DNA from: Rhodospirillaceae bacterium
GTDB lineage: Bacteria > Pseudomonadota > Alphaproteobacteria > SP197
DNA: 13,078 nt
Assembly: GCA_018700655.1 (NCBI GenBank)
Contig: JABIUG010000174.1
Location: 1-13,078, forward strand
Direction: 5' to 3'
Part shown: positions 5,663-13,078 of the stretch, one piece after another
Position numbering within the stretch: position 1 is the stretch's first letter
How the letters are laid out: every line of letters begins with the position of its first letter
Made by a program: the position numbers and the translations under genes
Notes under the pieces: generated by a model
What the model was told of the DNA's origin: nothing
What the model saw: the letters and a program-made list of their open reading frames with translations, nothing else
Database searches by the model: none

Positions 5663-6175
5663 ATGGTGATCCAGCGCAATCTGGTGTCGATCGCGGCGTT
5701 GCTCGCCGTACTGGGACTTGCCGCCTGTGGTGGCGATGAACCCCTGCAGGGCCGGGGTTACCAGCCGCCCAGCGAAGTCACGTCAACCCGGACAATTCCG
5801 CTCACCGTGCCGCCCGATTATGGCGTGAGGCCGAGCGGGGATGAAGATACCGTGGTTGCCGGCGGCACCGTGGTCGACCAGGCGACCACGGTCGTGGACG
5901 TCATGCCGCTCAATCTGACCCTTGGTGAGCAGATCCTGTTGACACGGGCCGGGACCATGGATGCCGACCCCACGGTCCGCGCCTCGCTCAACCGCGAGAA
6001 CGCCTTGCTGGTTGGCCAGCCGCTCTTTGTCGAGGAACTGTTGTTTGGCAGTCACCCGACCGGTGGCGTGGTGGACCTTTCGCAGGGTGGCGATGTTGAA
6101 CCCGATGTCTTCATCGCACAGCCCAGCGATGATTCGAACTGGTTTGATGACACCTGGGACAGCCTGGGCCAGTGA
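5663..6175 (+). CDS. Second lipoprotein, DUF3035-like paralogue
   Basis: A 170-residue lipoprotein starting 2 nt after the previous gene. The signal peptide NLVSIAALLAVLGLAAC puts lipidated Cys22 after a good lipobox (LAAC) with glycine at +2. TIPLTVPPDYGVRPSGDED (45-62) matches the PPDYxxRP stretch typical of DUF3035 proteins. DADPTVRASLNRENALL (100-116) recalls the SPEIRQQVDDE segment of its neighbour, so the two are probably diverged tandem copies. The C-terminus is acidic and ends with a Trp/Asp-rich tail (NWFDDTWDSLGQ). GAGG at 5645-5648 is the likely ribosome-binding site. It should be matured by the LspA encoded upstream. Function unknown. Confidence 0.85.
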   Translation: MVIQRNLVSIAALLAVLGLAACGGDEPLQGRGYQPPSEVTSTRTIPLTVPPDYGVRPSGDEDTVVAGGTVVDQATTVVDVMPLNLTLGEQILLTRAGTMDADPTVRASLNRENALLVGQPLFVEELLFGSHPTGGVVDLSQGGDVEPDVFIAQPSDDSNWFDDTWDSLGQ

Positions 6176-6291
6176 ACCTGAGTCGGGCGCGATCACCGTG
6201 TCGCGCGCTCACAGTCCCGTTATTCGCCTTGTCTTCGCCGCAATCGCGCCCTAGCTCAGTCCCCTTGCATTCATCGACTTGGAACAAGCCC
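6176..6291 (+). other. Widest gap in the gene train
   Basis: The preferred start of the first M16 gene is GTG 6292, which leaves 116 nt here. The same frame is open back to a GTG at 6172, but that extension is Ser/Pro/Arg-rich and unlike a protein of the family. A weak promoter-like pair (TTGTCT at 6229 and TAGCTC 17 nt further) is present, with a poor -10. An internal promoter for the M16-pgi-mutL part is possible but unproven. Confidence 0.25.
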
Positions 6292-7644
6292 GTGTCTCAT
6301 TTTAGTCCGGCGATCGCTTTTGTGTTCGCGCTCCTGTTGTTCAGCCCGGCCCGCGCCGATGAACCCAACCTGTTCGGCGCAGAGAGCTTTACCCTCGATA
6401 ACGGCATGGAGGTTGTGGTCATTCCCGATCACCGCGCCCCGGTTATCACCCACATGGTGTGGTACCGCGTCGGATCGGCCGATGAAGATGCCGGCAATAC
6501 CGGTATTGCCCATCTGCTCGAACATTTGATGTTCAAAGGTACGGAAAAGACGCCTGACGGGCAGTTCTCCTACATCGTGGCCCGCAATGGTGGCGCGGAA
6601 AACGCCTTCACCAGCTACGACTACACCGGCTATTTCCAGAATGTCGCGCGTGACCGTCTCGAACTCGTCATGGAACTCGAGGCCGATCGCATGACAGGCC
6701 TCAACATCACCGTCGATGACGTCGAGACCGAACGTGACGTGGTGCTCGAGGAGCGGCGCATGCGGGTCGACAGCGATCCCGGCGCGATTCTCTCTGAACA
6801 GCTTCGTGCAACCCAGTACTTCTCCCATCCCTATGGCTGGCCGGTGATCGGCTGGATGCATGAGGTCGAGGCCCTGACGCGCGACGAAGTGCTCGATTTC
6901 TACCGCCGCCACTATGCGCCCAACAACGCCATTCTCGTCGTCGCCGGCGATGTCACCGCAGAGGAACTGCGCCCGCTGGCCGAACGTATCTATGGCGGCA
7001 TCGCGCCGGCTGAGCTTGATCCGCGTGAACGCCCCCAGGAGCCGCCGCAGCTGGTCGCGCGCCGTCTGGTCTATGAAGACGCGCGCGCCGCGCAGGCCAG
7101 CCTGCAGATGGTCTACCTCGCGCCGACCTATGCCACGGGCCCGCAAGAAACAGCCTATGGACTGGAAGTCCTGGCCGAAGTGCTTTCAGGCTCGACCACC
7201 AGCCGACTCTACCGCCACCTCGTGGTCGAACAGCAGGTCGCGGTATCGGCGGGTGCCTGGTACAGCGGCGACAGTCTTGATCAGTCCCGTTTCGGTTTCT
7301 GGGTCGTTCCCGCGATCGGCGTGACGATCGAGGAGGCTGAAGCGGCCCTGCGTGCCGAAATCACCGAGCTCCTGGAAAACGGCGTGACCCCGGAAGAGGT
7401 CGCAAGGGTCAAGAGCCGGATGGAGGCCGATCTGATCTATGCGCGCGACAATGTCGCCTCGATCGCACGCTGGTACGGGTCCTGGCTTGCCGTCGGCCTC
7501 ACGGTCGAGGAAGTCGAAACCTGGCCCGGGCGGATCGACGACGTCACGGTCGATGAAGTCAATGCAGCCGCACACGAGGTCCTTGTGCCTCAGACGGAAG
7601 TCGTCGGCATCCTTTTGCCCGTGGAGGCCGATGATGCGCTCTGA
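6292..7644 (+). CDS. M16 metallopeptidase, catalytic subunit, exported
   Basis: Zinc peptidase of the M16 (insulinase/processing peptidase) family, 450 residues from GTG 6292. The signal peptide runs to about residue 22 (LLLFSPARA before DEPN), so the enzyme is periplasmic. The inverted zinc motif HLLEH is at 74-78, and ERDVVLEE (about 147-154) supplies the third metal ligand at the usual distance. The second M16 domain contains STTSRLYRHLV with R305. The tyrosine that normally pairs with this Arg 13 residues later is V318, so the R/Y substrate-anchoring pair is incomplete. It overlaps the next gene, an M16 homologue with the reverse defect, by 11 nt, pointing to a heterodimer. GGA at 6281-6283 is a weak ribosome-binding site. 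In-frame TTG 6265 or GTG 6172 are alternative starts; the signal peptide argues for 6292. Substrate unknown. Confidence 0.93.
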   Translation: MSHFSPAIAFVFALLLFSPARADEPNLFGAESFTLDNGMEVVVIPDHRAPVITHMVWYRVGSADEDAGNTGIAHLLEHLMFKGTEKTPDGQFSYIVARNGGAENAFTSYDYTGYFQNVARDRLELVMELEADRMTGLNITVDDVETERDVVLEERRMRVDSDPGAILSEQLRATQYFSHPYGWPVIGWMHEVEALTRDEVLDFYRRHYAPNNAILVVAGDVTAEELRPLAERIYGGIAPAELDPRERPQEPPQLVARRLVYEDARAAQASLQMVYLAPTYATGPQETAYGLEVLAEVLSGSTTSRLYRHLVVEQQVAVSAGAWYSGDSLDQSRFGFWVVPAIGVTIEEAEAALRAEITELLENGVTPEEVARVKSRMEADLIYARDNVASIARWYGSWLAVGLTVEEVETWPGRIDDVTVDEVNAAAHEVLVPQTEVVGILLPVEADDAL

Positions 7645-8971
7645 TCTCTTGCGCGCCGCTGGCGCGATCGTCTTTCTTTTGCTCGCCACGCTTCCGGTCA
7701 AGGCCGCGACCGGCGATATCCAGATCCTAACGACGCCCTCGGGGATTGAAGTCTGGCTCAAGGAAGAACCTTCGATCCCGATTGTCGCGATGGAAATTGC
7801 CTTCCGGGGTGGCGCCGCGCTTGACCCTGAGGGCAAGGTAGGGCTCGTCAACATGCTGAGCGGCCTGCTCGATGAAGGCGCCGGCGAGCTCGAGAGCCAG
7901 GCCTTTCAGGACGCGATGGACGAACAGTCGATCCGCCTGAGTTTCGATACCGGGCGCGATGCGTTTTACGGTTCGCTCACGACGCTTTCGGAAAACCTCG
8001 ATTCCGCGACAGAACTTTTCCGTCTGGCACTCAATGAACCGCGCTTTGATGCCGAGCCGGTCGAACGGATTCGCGGCCAGATCATGGTCGGTCTGATCCG
8101 TGATGCCGAAGACCCCCACGCCCAGGCCTGGGCCGCGTTCAGCCGCAAGGCTTTCCCCGATCATGTCTATGGCCGCCCGGTCGACGGCACGACCGAGACA
8201 CTCGAGGCACTGACGGCCGGGGATTTCGCGACCTTTGTCGACGAGAACCTGACCCGTGACCGTGTCGTGGTCTCGGTCGTGGGTGATATCTCGGCCGAGG
8301 CAACCATTGCCATGGTCGAAAAGGTGCTGGGTGGCCTGCCTGCCCAAGGTGCGCCGCTCGCGATTGCCGATACCGTGGCGCAGAGCGGTGAGGTCACGGT
8401 GGTCGCGATGGATGTGCCGCAAAGCGTTCTGGTATTCGGTCTGCCAGGCCTGTTGCGTGATGACCCGGATTTCTACGCCGCCTATGTCCTCAACAAGGCA
8501 TTGGGCGGTGGCGGGCTCAACACGCGTTTCTTCGAGGAAGTGCGAAAGGCGCGCGGTTTGGCCTATTCGGCCTCATCGAGTGTTTATGCCTTCGATCATG
8601 CCGGCTTATGGCTAGGTTCCGCGGGCACACAGAATGCCCGGGCGGGCGAAACACTCGATGTCATTCGCGAGATCCTGGTCGATGTTTCGGCCAACGGCAT
8701 CACCGAACAGGAGCTCGATGACGCTAGGGATTATCTCACGGGCTCCTATCCGCTTCGGCTCGACAGCAACCAGGGCATTGCCAACATGCTGCTGTCGATC
8801 CAGCTCGACGAGCTCGGCGTAGGATATCTTGATGAACGCAACGGTTTCATCGATGCGGTCACGGCCGAGGATGTTCAGCGTGTTGCAGCCCGTCTGCTCC
8901 ATGCCGACGATCTTCTGGTCGTCGTCGCCGGTCAGCCTGAGGGGATAACTCCGAGCGCCGCCGTCGAATGA
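7634..8971 (+). CDS. M16 peptidase homologue, non-catalytic partner, exported
   Basis: A 445-residue M16-family protein with a signal peptide (LLRAAGAIVFLLLATLPVKA, mature from about residue 21-23). Where the metal motif HxxEH belongs it reads NMLSG (73-77): both His and the Glu are replaced, so it cannot bind zinc in the usual way. It keeps the C-terminal R/Y pair: LNTRFFEEV with R298 and RGLAYS with Y311. Its upstream neighbour has the zinc site but lacks that Tyr. Together they look like the two halves of one active enzyme, as in known heterodimeric bacterial M16 peptidases such as the Sphingomonas sp. A1 pair. The start is one of two consecutive ATGs (7631, 7634); GGAGG at 7623-7627 favours 7634. 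The first codons overlap the end of the catalytic gene, indicating coupled translation. Confidence 0.93.
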   Translation: MRSDLLRAAGAIVFLLLATLPVKAATGDIQILTTPSGIEVWLKEEPSIPIVAMEIAFRGGAALDPEGKVGLVNMLSGLLDEGAGELESQAFQDAMDEQSIRLSFDTGRDAFYGSLTTLSENLDSATELFRLALNEPRFDAEPVERIRGQIMVGLIRDAEDPHAQAWAAFSRKAFPDHVYGRPVDGTTETLEALTAGDFATFVDENLTRDRVVVSVVGDISAEATIAMVEKVLGGLPAQGAPLAIADTVAQSGEVTVVAMDVPQSVLVFGLPGLLRDDPDFYAAYVLNKALGGGGLNTRFFEEVRKARGLAYSASSSVYAFDHAGLWLGSAGTQNARAGETLDVIREILVDVSANGITEQELDDARDYLTGSYPLRLDSNQGIANMLLSIQLDELGVGYLDERNGFIDAVTAEDVQRVAARLLHADDLLVVVAGQPEGITPSAAVE

Positions 8972-8997
8972 GCTTACGCCGACTGCCTGGTTGAGCG

Positions 8998-9015
8998 ATG
9001 ATCGGCACCGATCAT
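8998..9015. repeat. Perfect 18-bp palindrome overlapping the pgi start codon
   Basis: ATGATCGG (8998-9005) and CCGATCAT (9008-9015) are exact inverted complements around CA. The right arm includes the first two bases of the pgi ATG (9014-9016). As RNA it could fold into a short hairpin hiding the start codon; as DNA it could be an operator. The pgi ribosome-binding site is otherwise weak. Confidence 0.45.
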
Positions 9016-10246
9016 GACCTACAGACTTTCGATCAGTCCGACCGGATCCGACGATCCAGACCTCGACCGTAGCCTGGTTGCTGCGGTTGAACGTGTGCGC
9101 GTCGACCTGGCGGCTGGTGACCTCGCCTGCCTGACGGTGGCCGGCGATGGCGCTGAACTTGTTGTGCTGCAGGATGAGGCCGAGCGGATTGCAGCGGGTG
9201 CCGATGACGTGCTCGTCCTGGGCATTGGCGGCTCCAGCCTTGCTGCCCAGACCCTGGTTGCGCTGGCACCTGGCCAACGTGGGCCGGTTCGCCAGCACCT
9301 GTTCGACAACATCGATCCCCAGACCTGGGCGGATATGCTTGGCGGTCTCCAGCCCGAAAGAACGCATGTGCTTGCCGTCTCCAAATCGGGCGGTACCGCC
9401 GAGACCCTTTGTCAGACCCTGCTTGCGGTGGACTGGCTCACCGCTGCCGGTTGTACCCTTTCAGAGCACCTGACGGTCATCAGTGAGCCTGGCCCCCGCC
9501 CTCTCCGTGATTTCGCAGAGGCTGCAGGCGCTCGGGTGCTCGATCATGCTCCCGATATCGGCGGACGGTTCTCGGCTCTCTCGCTGGCTGGTCTCCTGCC
9601 TGCTCTGCTCGCCGGTCTGGATGCTTCTGCCGTGCGCCAGGGTGCGGTTGCGGTGATCGACGGGTTGCTGCGTGACGGGCTGCAAAGCCCGGTTGCCCTT
9701 GGCGCCCGATCGCTTGTCGGGCACGAACGCCGTGGTATCGCGGTCCAGGTCGTGATGCCCTATGCCGACCGGTTGGGAGCCCTGGCCCGATGGTGGTCCC
9801 AGATCTGGGGCGAAAGCCTGGGCAAGGACGGCAAGGGCTCGACCCCGTTTGCGGCGACCGGCGTGACAGACCAGCACAGCCAGTTACAGCTCTGGTGCGA
9901 TGGGCCCAAGCGCCACATGGTCACGGTCCTGGGTGTTGCGCCCGATGGGGTCGGCCCGGTCATGACGACGGACCACGATGCACTTGGTTATCTTGATGGC
10001 CGCACGATGGGTGACCTGCTTGGCGCCGAACGTGAAGCGACCTGCGAGTCCCTGATCGCTGCCGGTGTTCCCGTGCGCCGTTTCATGGTCGACCGGGTCG
10101 ACGAAAGGGCGCTGGGTGCGTTGTTCGCCCATTTCATGCTCGAGACCATCCTGGTTGCCCACATGATGGGTGTCGATCCGTTCGGCCAGCCGGCGGTCGA
10201 AGTTGGCAAACAGCGCGCGCGCGACAAACTCAAGGCGATGGGCTGA
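9014..10246 (+). CDS. pgi: Glucose-6-phosphate isomerase
   Basis: Interconverts glucose 6-phosphate and fructose 6-phosphate in the cytoplasm (glycolysis, gluconeogenesis, sugar-nucleotide supply). It has 410 residues, shorter than the roughly 550-residue enterobacterial enzyme and closer to the compact form. Two SIS-type sugar-phosphate sites are visible: GIGGSSLAAQ from 70 and SKSGGTAET at 123-131. IGGRFSALS is at 182-190. GESLGKDGKGSTP starts at 266, with the catalytic base Glu267. TDQHSQLQLW carries His288, and the C-terminal VEVGKQ carries Lys399. It lies 42 nt after the M16 pair and its stop overlaps the mutL start by one base (TGATG). A perfect palindrome covers its start codon. Presence inside this envelope/repair gene train is a feature of gene order, not a known functional link. 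Confidence 0.96.
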   Translation: MTYRLSISPTGSDDPDLDRSLVAAVERVRVDLAAGDLACLTVAGDGAELVVLQDEAERIAAGADDVLVLGIGGSSLAAQTLVALAPGQRGPVRQHLFDNIDPQTWADMLGGLQPERTHVLAVSKSGGTAETLCQTLLAVDWLTAAGCTLSEHLTVISEPGPRPLRDFAEAAGARVLDHAPDIGGRFSALSLAGLLPALLAGLDASAVRQGAVAVIDGLLRDGLQSPVALGARSLVGHERRGIAVQVVMPYADRLGALARWWSQIWGESLGKDGKGSTPFAATGVTDQHSQLQLWCDGPKRHMVTVLGVAPDGVGPVMTTDHDALGYLDGRTMGDLLGAEREATCESLIAAGVPVRRFMVDRVDERALGALFAHFMLETILVAHMMGVDPFGQPAVEVGKQRARDKLKAMG

Positions 10247-12066
10247 TGCGTGTGATCCGCAGGCTATCGGAGACCACGGTTAACCGTATTGCGGCAGGCG
10301 AGGTGATCGAGCGGCCGGCTTCGGTCGTCAAGGAGCTGGTCGAAAACGCGATCGATGCCGGTGCGACCAGGATCGAAGTCACCGTCAACGCCGGCGGCAA
10401 GAGTTTCATTGCCGTGGCCGATGACGGTGTCGGCATGGAATCAGAGGATCTCCTGCTGGCGGTTGAGCGCCATGCGACCTCGAAGCTTTCGGACGATGAC
10501 CTCACGGAAATCGCGACTCTGGGTTTCCGTGGCGAGGCGCTGCCCTCGATCGGCGCTGTCGCACGGCTGCGTATCGTCACACGCCAGTACAGTGCCGACA
10601 GCGGTTGGGAAATCAGGGTCGAAGGCGGCAAAGTTCGCGCCCCGGAACCGGCGTCCCGCAGCCCAGGCACGACGGTCGAGGTCGCCGATCTGTTTTTTGC
10701 GACACCGGCGCGGCTGAAGTTCATGAAGTCGGAGCGATCCGAAAATGGCGCGGTGAGCGACGTCGTCAAACGGCTCGCGATGGCCCATCCCGAGATTGCG
10801 TTTTCGCTCTCGTTGGACACACGCAAGAGCCTCAACTATGGCGCGGAAGCCGGCGACCTGTTCGACGCCCGCCTCAAACGCCTGGGTGCGGTGATGGGGC
10901 GGCCCTTCCAGGACAACGCCGTTCCGGTCGATGCGCTGCGCGATGATGTCCACCTGACCGGTTTTGCCGGCCTGCCGACACTCAACCGGCCGACGTCGCA
11001 GGGCCAGTTCCTGTTCGTCAACGGCCGCCCGGTCAAGGACCGCCTGTTGCTCGGCGCCGTGCGTGGCGCCTATCAGGACGTGCTCGCTTCCAACCGTTAT
11101 CCGATGCTGGCGCTTTTCGTCGATGTTCCGGCGCGCAAGGTCGATGTCAATGTGCACCCGGCCAAGGCCGAGGTCCGGTTTCGCGACAACCAGCTCGTGC
11201 GCGGCCTGATCGTTTCGGCCCTGCGCGCCGCCCTTGCGGCCGCCGGGCATCACGCTTCCAGTACGGTGGCCGAGGACACGCTTGCGAAGTTCCGCCCCGG
11301 TGGGGGCTTTGAAGCGCCAGCGCCCCATCTCTTTGCCGAACGCCGTCCGTCCTATCACGGCGGCATGGCCGAGGCTGCCGCGGCCTATCACGCGCCGCTG
11401 AAGGCCGATTACGCGCCGGCCGGACGCGTCGATCAGGGCGAGGATAGCGCACCCCAGGGCGCCCAAGCTGCGATCGATGCCACGGGTTTCCCGCTGGGTG
11501 CTGCGCGCGGCCAGCTTCACGAGACCTATGTCGTCGCCCAGACCTGCGATGGTATCGTTGTGGTCGATCAGCATGCCGCCCATGAACGGTTGGTTTATGA
11601 ACGCATGAAACGCCAGATCGCCGAGGAAGGCGTCGGACGCCAGCTCCTGCTGCTGCCCGAAGTCGTCGATCTTGAAGAAGACGCGGTTGATCGCATCGTG
11701 GCGCGCGCGGCCGAGCTGGCCGAACTGGGCCTGGTTCTGGAACGGTTCGGCCCCGGCGCAGTCGTCGTGCGGGAAACACCGGCTCTGCTGGGCGAGACCG
11801 ATATCGCCGGCCTGATCACCGATCTGGCTGATGAACTGGCGGAGTTCGACCAGGCGCTGTCGCTCAAGGAGCGGCTCGAACATGTCTGCGGCACCATGGC
11901 CTGTCACGGCAGCGTGCGCGCGGGACGCCGGCTCAATCCGGTCGAGATGAACGCCCTGTTGCGCGAGATGGAGGCGACACCCAATTCGGGCCAGTGCAAC
12001 CATGGCCGCCCGACCTATGTCGAACTGAAACTCGCCGATATCGAACGCCTGTTTGGTCGGCGCTGA
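10246..12066 (+). CDS. mutL: DNA mismatch repair protein MutL
   Basis: Couples mismatch recognition by MutS to strand incision and removal. 606 residues. The N-terminal GHKL ATPase is complete: VVKELVENAIDAGA with Glu30 and Asn34, ADDGVGM at 58-64, TLGFRGEAL at 91-99, and HATSK at 76-80. The C-terminal dimerisation domain carries the endonuclease-type motifs: DQHAAHERLVYE at 441-452 (metal site), ACHGSVRAGR from 552, CNHGRPT from 584, and a terminal FGRR. This is therefore the nicking type of MutL found in bacteria without MutH, unlike the E. coli protein. The linker (about 345-420) is Ala/Pro-rich, as usual. Its start overlaps the pgi stop by one base. The next gene begins 10 nt after its stop, using a ribosome-binding site that spans the mutL stop codon. 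Confidence 0.98.
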   Translation: MRVIRRLSETTVNRIAAGEVIERPASVVKELVENAIDAGATRIEVTVNAGGKSFIAVADDGVGMESEDLLLAVERHATSKLSDDDLTEIATLGFRGEALPSIGAVARLRIVTRQYSADSGWEIRVEGGKVRAPEPASRSPGTTVEVADLFFATPARLKFMKSERSENGAVSDVVKRLAMAHPEIAFSLSLDTRKSLNYGAEAGDLFDARLKRLGAVMGRPFQDNAVPVDALRDDVHLTGFAGLPTLNRPTSQGQFLFVNGRPVKDRLLLGAVRGAYQDVLASNRYPMLALFVDVPARKVDVNVHPAKAEVRFRDNQLVRGLIVSALRAALAAAGHHASSTVAEDTLAKFRPGGGFEAPAPHLFAERRPSYHGGMAEAAAAYHAPLKADYAPAGRVDQGEDSAPQGAQAAIDATGFPLGAARGQLHETYVVAQTCDGIVVVDQHAAHERLVYERMKRQIAEEGVGRQLLLLPEVVDLEEDAVDRIVARAAELAELGLVLERFGPGAVVVRETPALLGETDIAGLITDLADELAEFDQALSLKERLEHVCGTMACHGSVRAGRRLNPVEMNALLREMEATPNSGQCNHGRPTYVELKLADIERLFGRR

Positions 12067-12076
12067 GGGCCTCGTT

Positions 12077-12865
12077 GTGGCCACGCCCCGGGTTCTTGTC
12101 CTGTCGTTCTGCCATACCCGCAATTTCGGCGACCGTCTGGGTTTCCACCTCCTGAACGCGGTCCTTCCACCGGATGCAGAGACCGTCTTCCAGCCGATGT
12201 CGCCCTTTCGCAAGCCGCCGCATGATTCCTGGGATCTCGTCATCGTGGGGATCGGCAACAGCCTGAACCCGAGCAATGCCAAGGTGCTTTATGACCCTCT
12301 GATGCGCCTGTTCGACACCAGCCGCCATGTCGTCGGAATTTCCGGGACGCAGTACCGCGAGCTCTTCGTCGAGGAACGGCTCATCGGGCTGCTCGGCCGG
12401 TTCGATCACTGGTATGCCCGCTATGGTGATGACCTGGCGCTTTATGGTGGCCATGCACGCAAGGCCAGCCATCTGGGCGACTGGCTGATAGATGCCTTTC
12501 CGCTCACCCGCCCGACCCGTGATTCCCTGCTCAGGCTGGAAGCCGACGTGATGACCAAGCGCCACCCGCTCGACTGGTTGATCCGCGAGATCCAGGCTCA
12601 CCGTCATGTATTTTCGCCGCGGCTTCACACCCTGCTGTGCGCGCTTTGCAGTGCTGAGAGGGTCGCCTATGTCGAACAGTTCGAAGATGACGAACACCCG
12701 GAGGTCGCCTCCGGCAAGTTCAATTCCATGCTGCAGGATATCTTTGGCCGGAGTTATGCCCAACGGGATCTCTTCACGGTCGACCGCGACGCGGTGATCG
12801 CCTATCGCCGGTTCGTGCGGGGCAATATTGGACGCCTGCGCAGCGATATCGGCGAACTGATCTGA
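12077..12865 (+). CDS. Polysaccharide pyruvyl transferase-like protein
   Basis: A 262-residue protein resembling the polysaccharide pyruvyl transferase family, whose members add pyruvate ketals to exopolysaccharide or wall-polymer sugars. Visible family features are NFGDRLGFHLL near the N-terminus (16-26), DLVIVGIGNSL (53-63), DDLALYGG (118-125), FSPRLHTLLCAL (179-190) with the hallmark RLH, and SGKFNSML (212-219). There is no signal peptide or membrane helix, so it is cytoplasmic. It is somewhat shorter than typical members. The start is GTG 12077, placed 7 nt after GAGGG (12065-12069), which spans the mutL stop. The TTG at 12053 lies inside mutL and lacks a site. No other polysaccharide gene is nearby, so the acceptor is unknown. 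Family membership rests on motif pattern only; another glycan-related enzyme of the same fold is possible. Confidence 0.7.
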   Translation: MATPRVLVLSFCHTRNFGDRLGFHLLNAVLPPDAETVFQPMSPFRKPPHDSWDLVIVGIGNSLNPSNAKVLYDPLMRLFDTSRHVVGISGTQYRELFVEERLIGLLGRFDHWYARYGDDLALYGGHARKASHLGDWLIDAFPLTRPTRDSLLRLEADVMTKRHPLDWLIREIQAHRHVFSPRLHTLLCALCSAERVAYVEQFEDDEHPEVASGKFNSMLQDIFGRSYAQRDLFTVDRDAVIAYRRFVRGNIGRLRSDIGELI

Positions 12866-12871
12866 GCCTCA
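12863..12871. other. Convergent stop codons sharing a palindrome
   Basis: The plus-strand gene stops at TGA 12863-12865 and the minus-strand rsmD stops at TGA on 12869-12871, with 3 nt between. CTGAG (12862-12866) and CTCAG (12868-12872) are inverted complements. There is no room for separate terminators, so the transcripts probably run into each other. Confidence 0.5.
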
Positions 12872-13078
12872 GGACCCGCCGTAGCGCAGAGAAACCAGGC
12901 GCGTATCGCCATAATGTCGGTCATCAATGGTCTCGAAGCCCTCGGGAGCTTCAAAGGCTGCTTGCCGGTGGAGTTCGACGACGGCCAGCGCCTCGGGCGC
13001 GAACCAGCCGCCGGCTTGCAGGTTGATGAGCACGTCTGCGGCAACTTCCAGGCGGTAGGGCGGATCCATGTAAACCAG
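12869..13078 (-). CDS. rsmD: 16S rRNA (guanine966-N2)-methyltransferase, C-terminal part
   Basis: Methylates guanine 966 of 16S rRNA during 30S assembly, using S-adenosylmethionine. Only the last 69 residues lie in the window; the gene continues beyond 13078. The first residues read LVYMDPPYR, containing the DPPY catalytic motif of N2/N6 amino-methyltransferases. Next come a helix (LEVAADVLINLQ) and GGWFAPEALAVVELHR, the strand-turn expected in RsmD (G.l...ali..E). The end TIDDRHYGDTRLVSLRYGGS matches the usual tail (r.yGdt.l..l). About two thirds of a normal 185-200-residue protein is missing at the window edge, not through mutation. It converges on the pyruvyl-transferase-like gene. Proximity of mutL and rsmD is familiar in alphaproteobacteria. 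Confidence 0.88.
   Translation of the reverse strand: MVYMDPPYRLEVAADVLINLQAGGWFAPEALAVVELHRQAAFEAPEGFETIDDRHYGDTRLVSLRYGGS

Noticed and set aside
6172..6291. N-terminal extension of the first M16 protein from GTG 6172
   Set aside because: The added 40 residues are Ser/Pro/Arg-rich and would bury the signal peptide; GTG 6292 gives a cleaner secretory start. Kept only as an alternative.
10441..12282. Very long minus-strand open frame (about 613 codons) opposite mutL
   Set aside because: Same codon-phase shadow effect. MutL on the plus strand is complete with all motifs, and the antisense peptide has no family character.
1..13078. CRISPR arrays, complete insertion sequences, rRNA or tRNA genes
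   Set aside because: No regularly spaced direct repeats, no transposase and no RNA-gene signature were visible on either strand.

Overview
The window reads as chromosomal DNA of a GC-rich alphaproteobacterium, probably of the Rhodospirillales type. The evidence is gene order (ileS, lspA, small DUF3035-type lipoproteins, two M16 peptidase-like genes, then pgi, mutL and rsmD) together with codon use. I recognised this from the sequence and ran no database search, so the rank below class is inference.

Left flank (1-1480): accessory and decayed. On the minus strand lies a broken 'mobile mystery protein' pair. The HTH partner (A, 778-1128) has lost its N-terminus. The Fic partner (B, 120-713) is interrupted by one in-frame TGA exactly at the second glycine of the Fic signature. 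Next to it, also on the minus strand, is a 27-residue single-helix membrane peptide (1232-1315) behind a perfect Shine-Dalgarno sequence. The 5' edge (1-175) holds an unrecognised open frame on the plus strand.

Control region (about 1316-1702): no gene apart from the ribosome-binding region of the tiny ORF. It carries four inverted repeats: 1350-1378, a perfect 9-bp-arm repeat at 1480-1500, 1536-1554, and an 11-bp stem at 1629-1656 followed by T-rich sequence about 46 nt before ileS.

Main block (1703-12865): one tightly packed plus-strand gene train. The order is ileS (isoleucyl-tRNA synthetase), lspA (signal peptidase II, apparently starting at CTG), two tandem lipoproteins, an M16 peptidase with an intact metal site, an M16 homologue without the metal site, pgi (glucose-6-phosphate isomerase), mutL (mismatch repair) and a polysaccharide-pyruvyl-transferase-like protein. 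Most junctions overlap or are under 45 nt. The exception is a stretch of up to 116 nt before the first M16 gene. The envelope part hangs together: LspA would mature the two lipoproteins encoded just downstream, and the two M16 proteins look like complementary halves of one exported metallopeptidase.

Right edge (12869-13078): the C-terminal third of rsmD (16S rRNA guanine methyltransferase) on the minus strand, converging on the last plus-strand gene with only 3 nt between the stop codons.

I found no wholly new multi-gene system. The best leads are the tiny membrane ORF with its flanking hairpins, the CTG start of lspA, the nonsense codon in the Fic motif, the palindromes in front of ileS and over the pgi start codon, and the pyruvyl-transferase-like gene at the end of the train.
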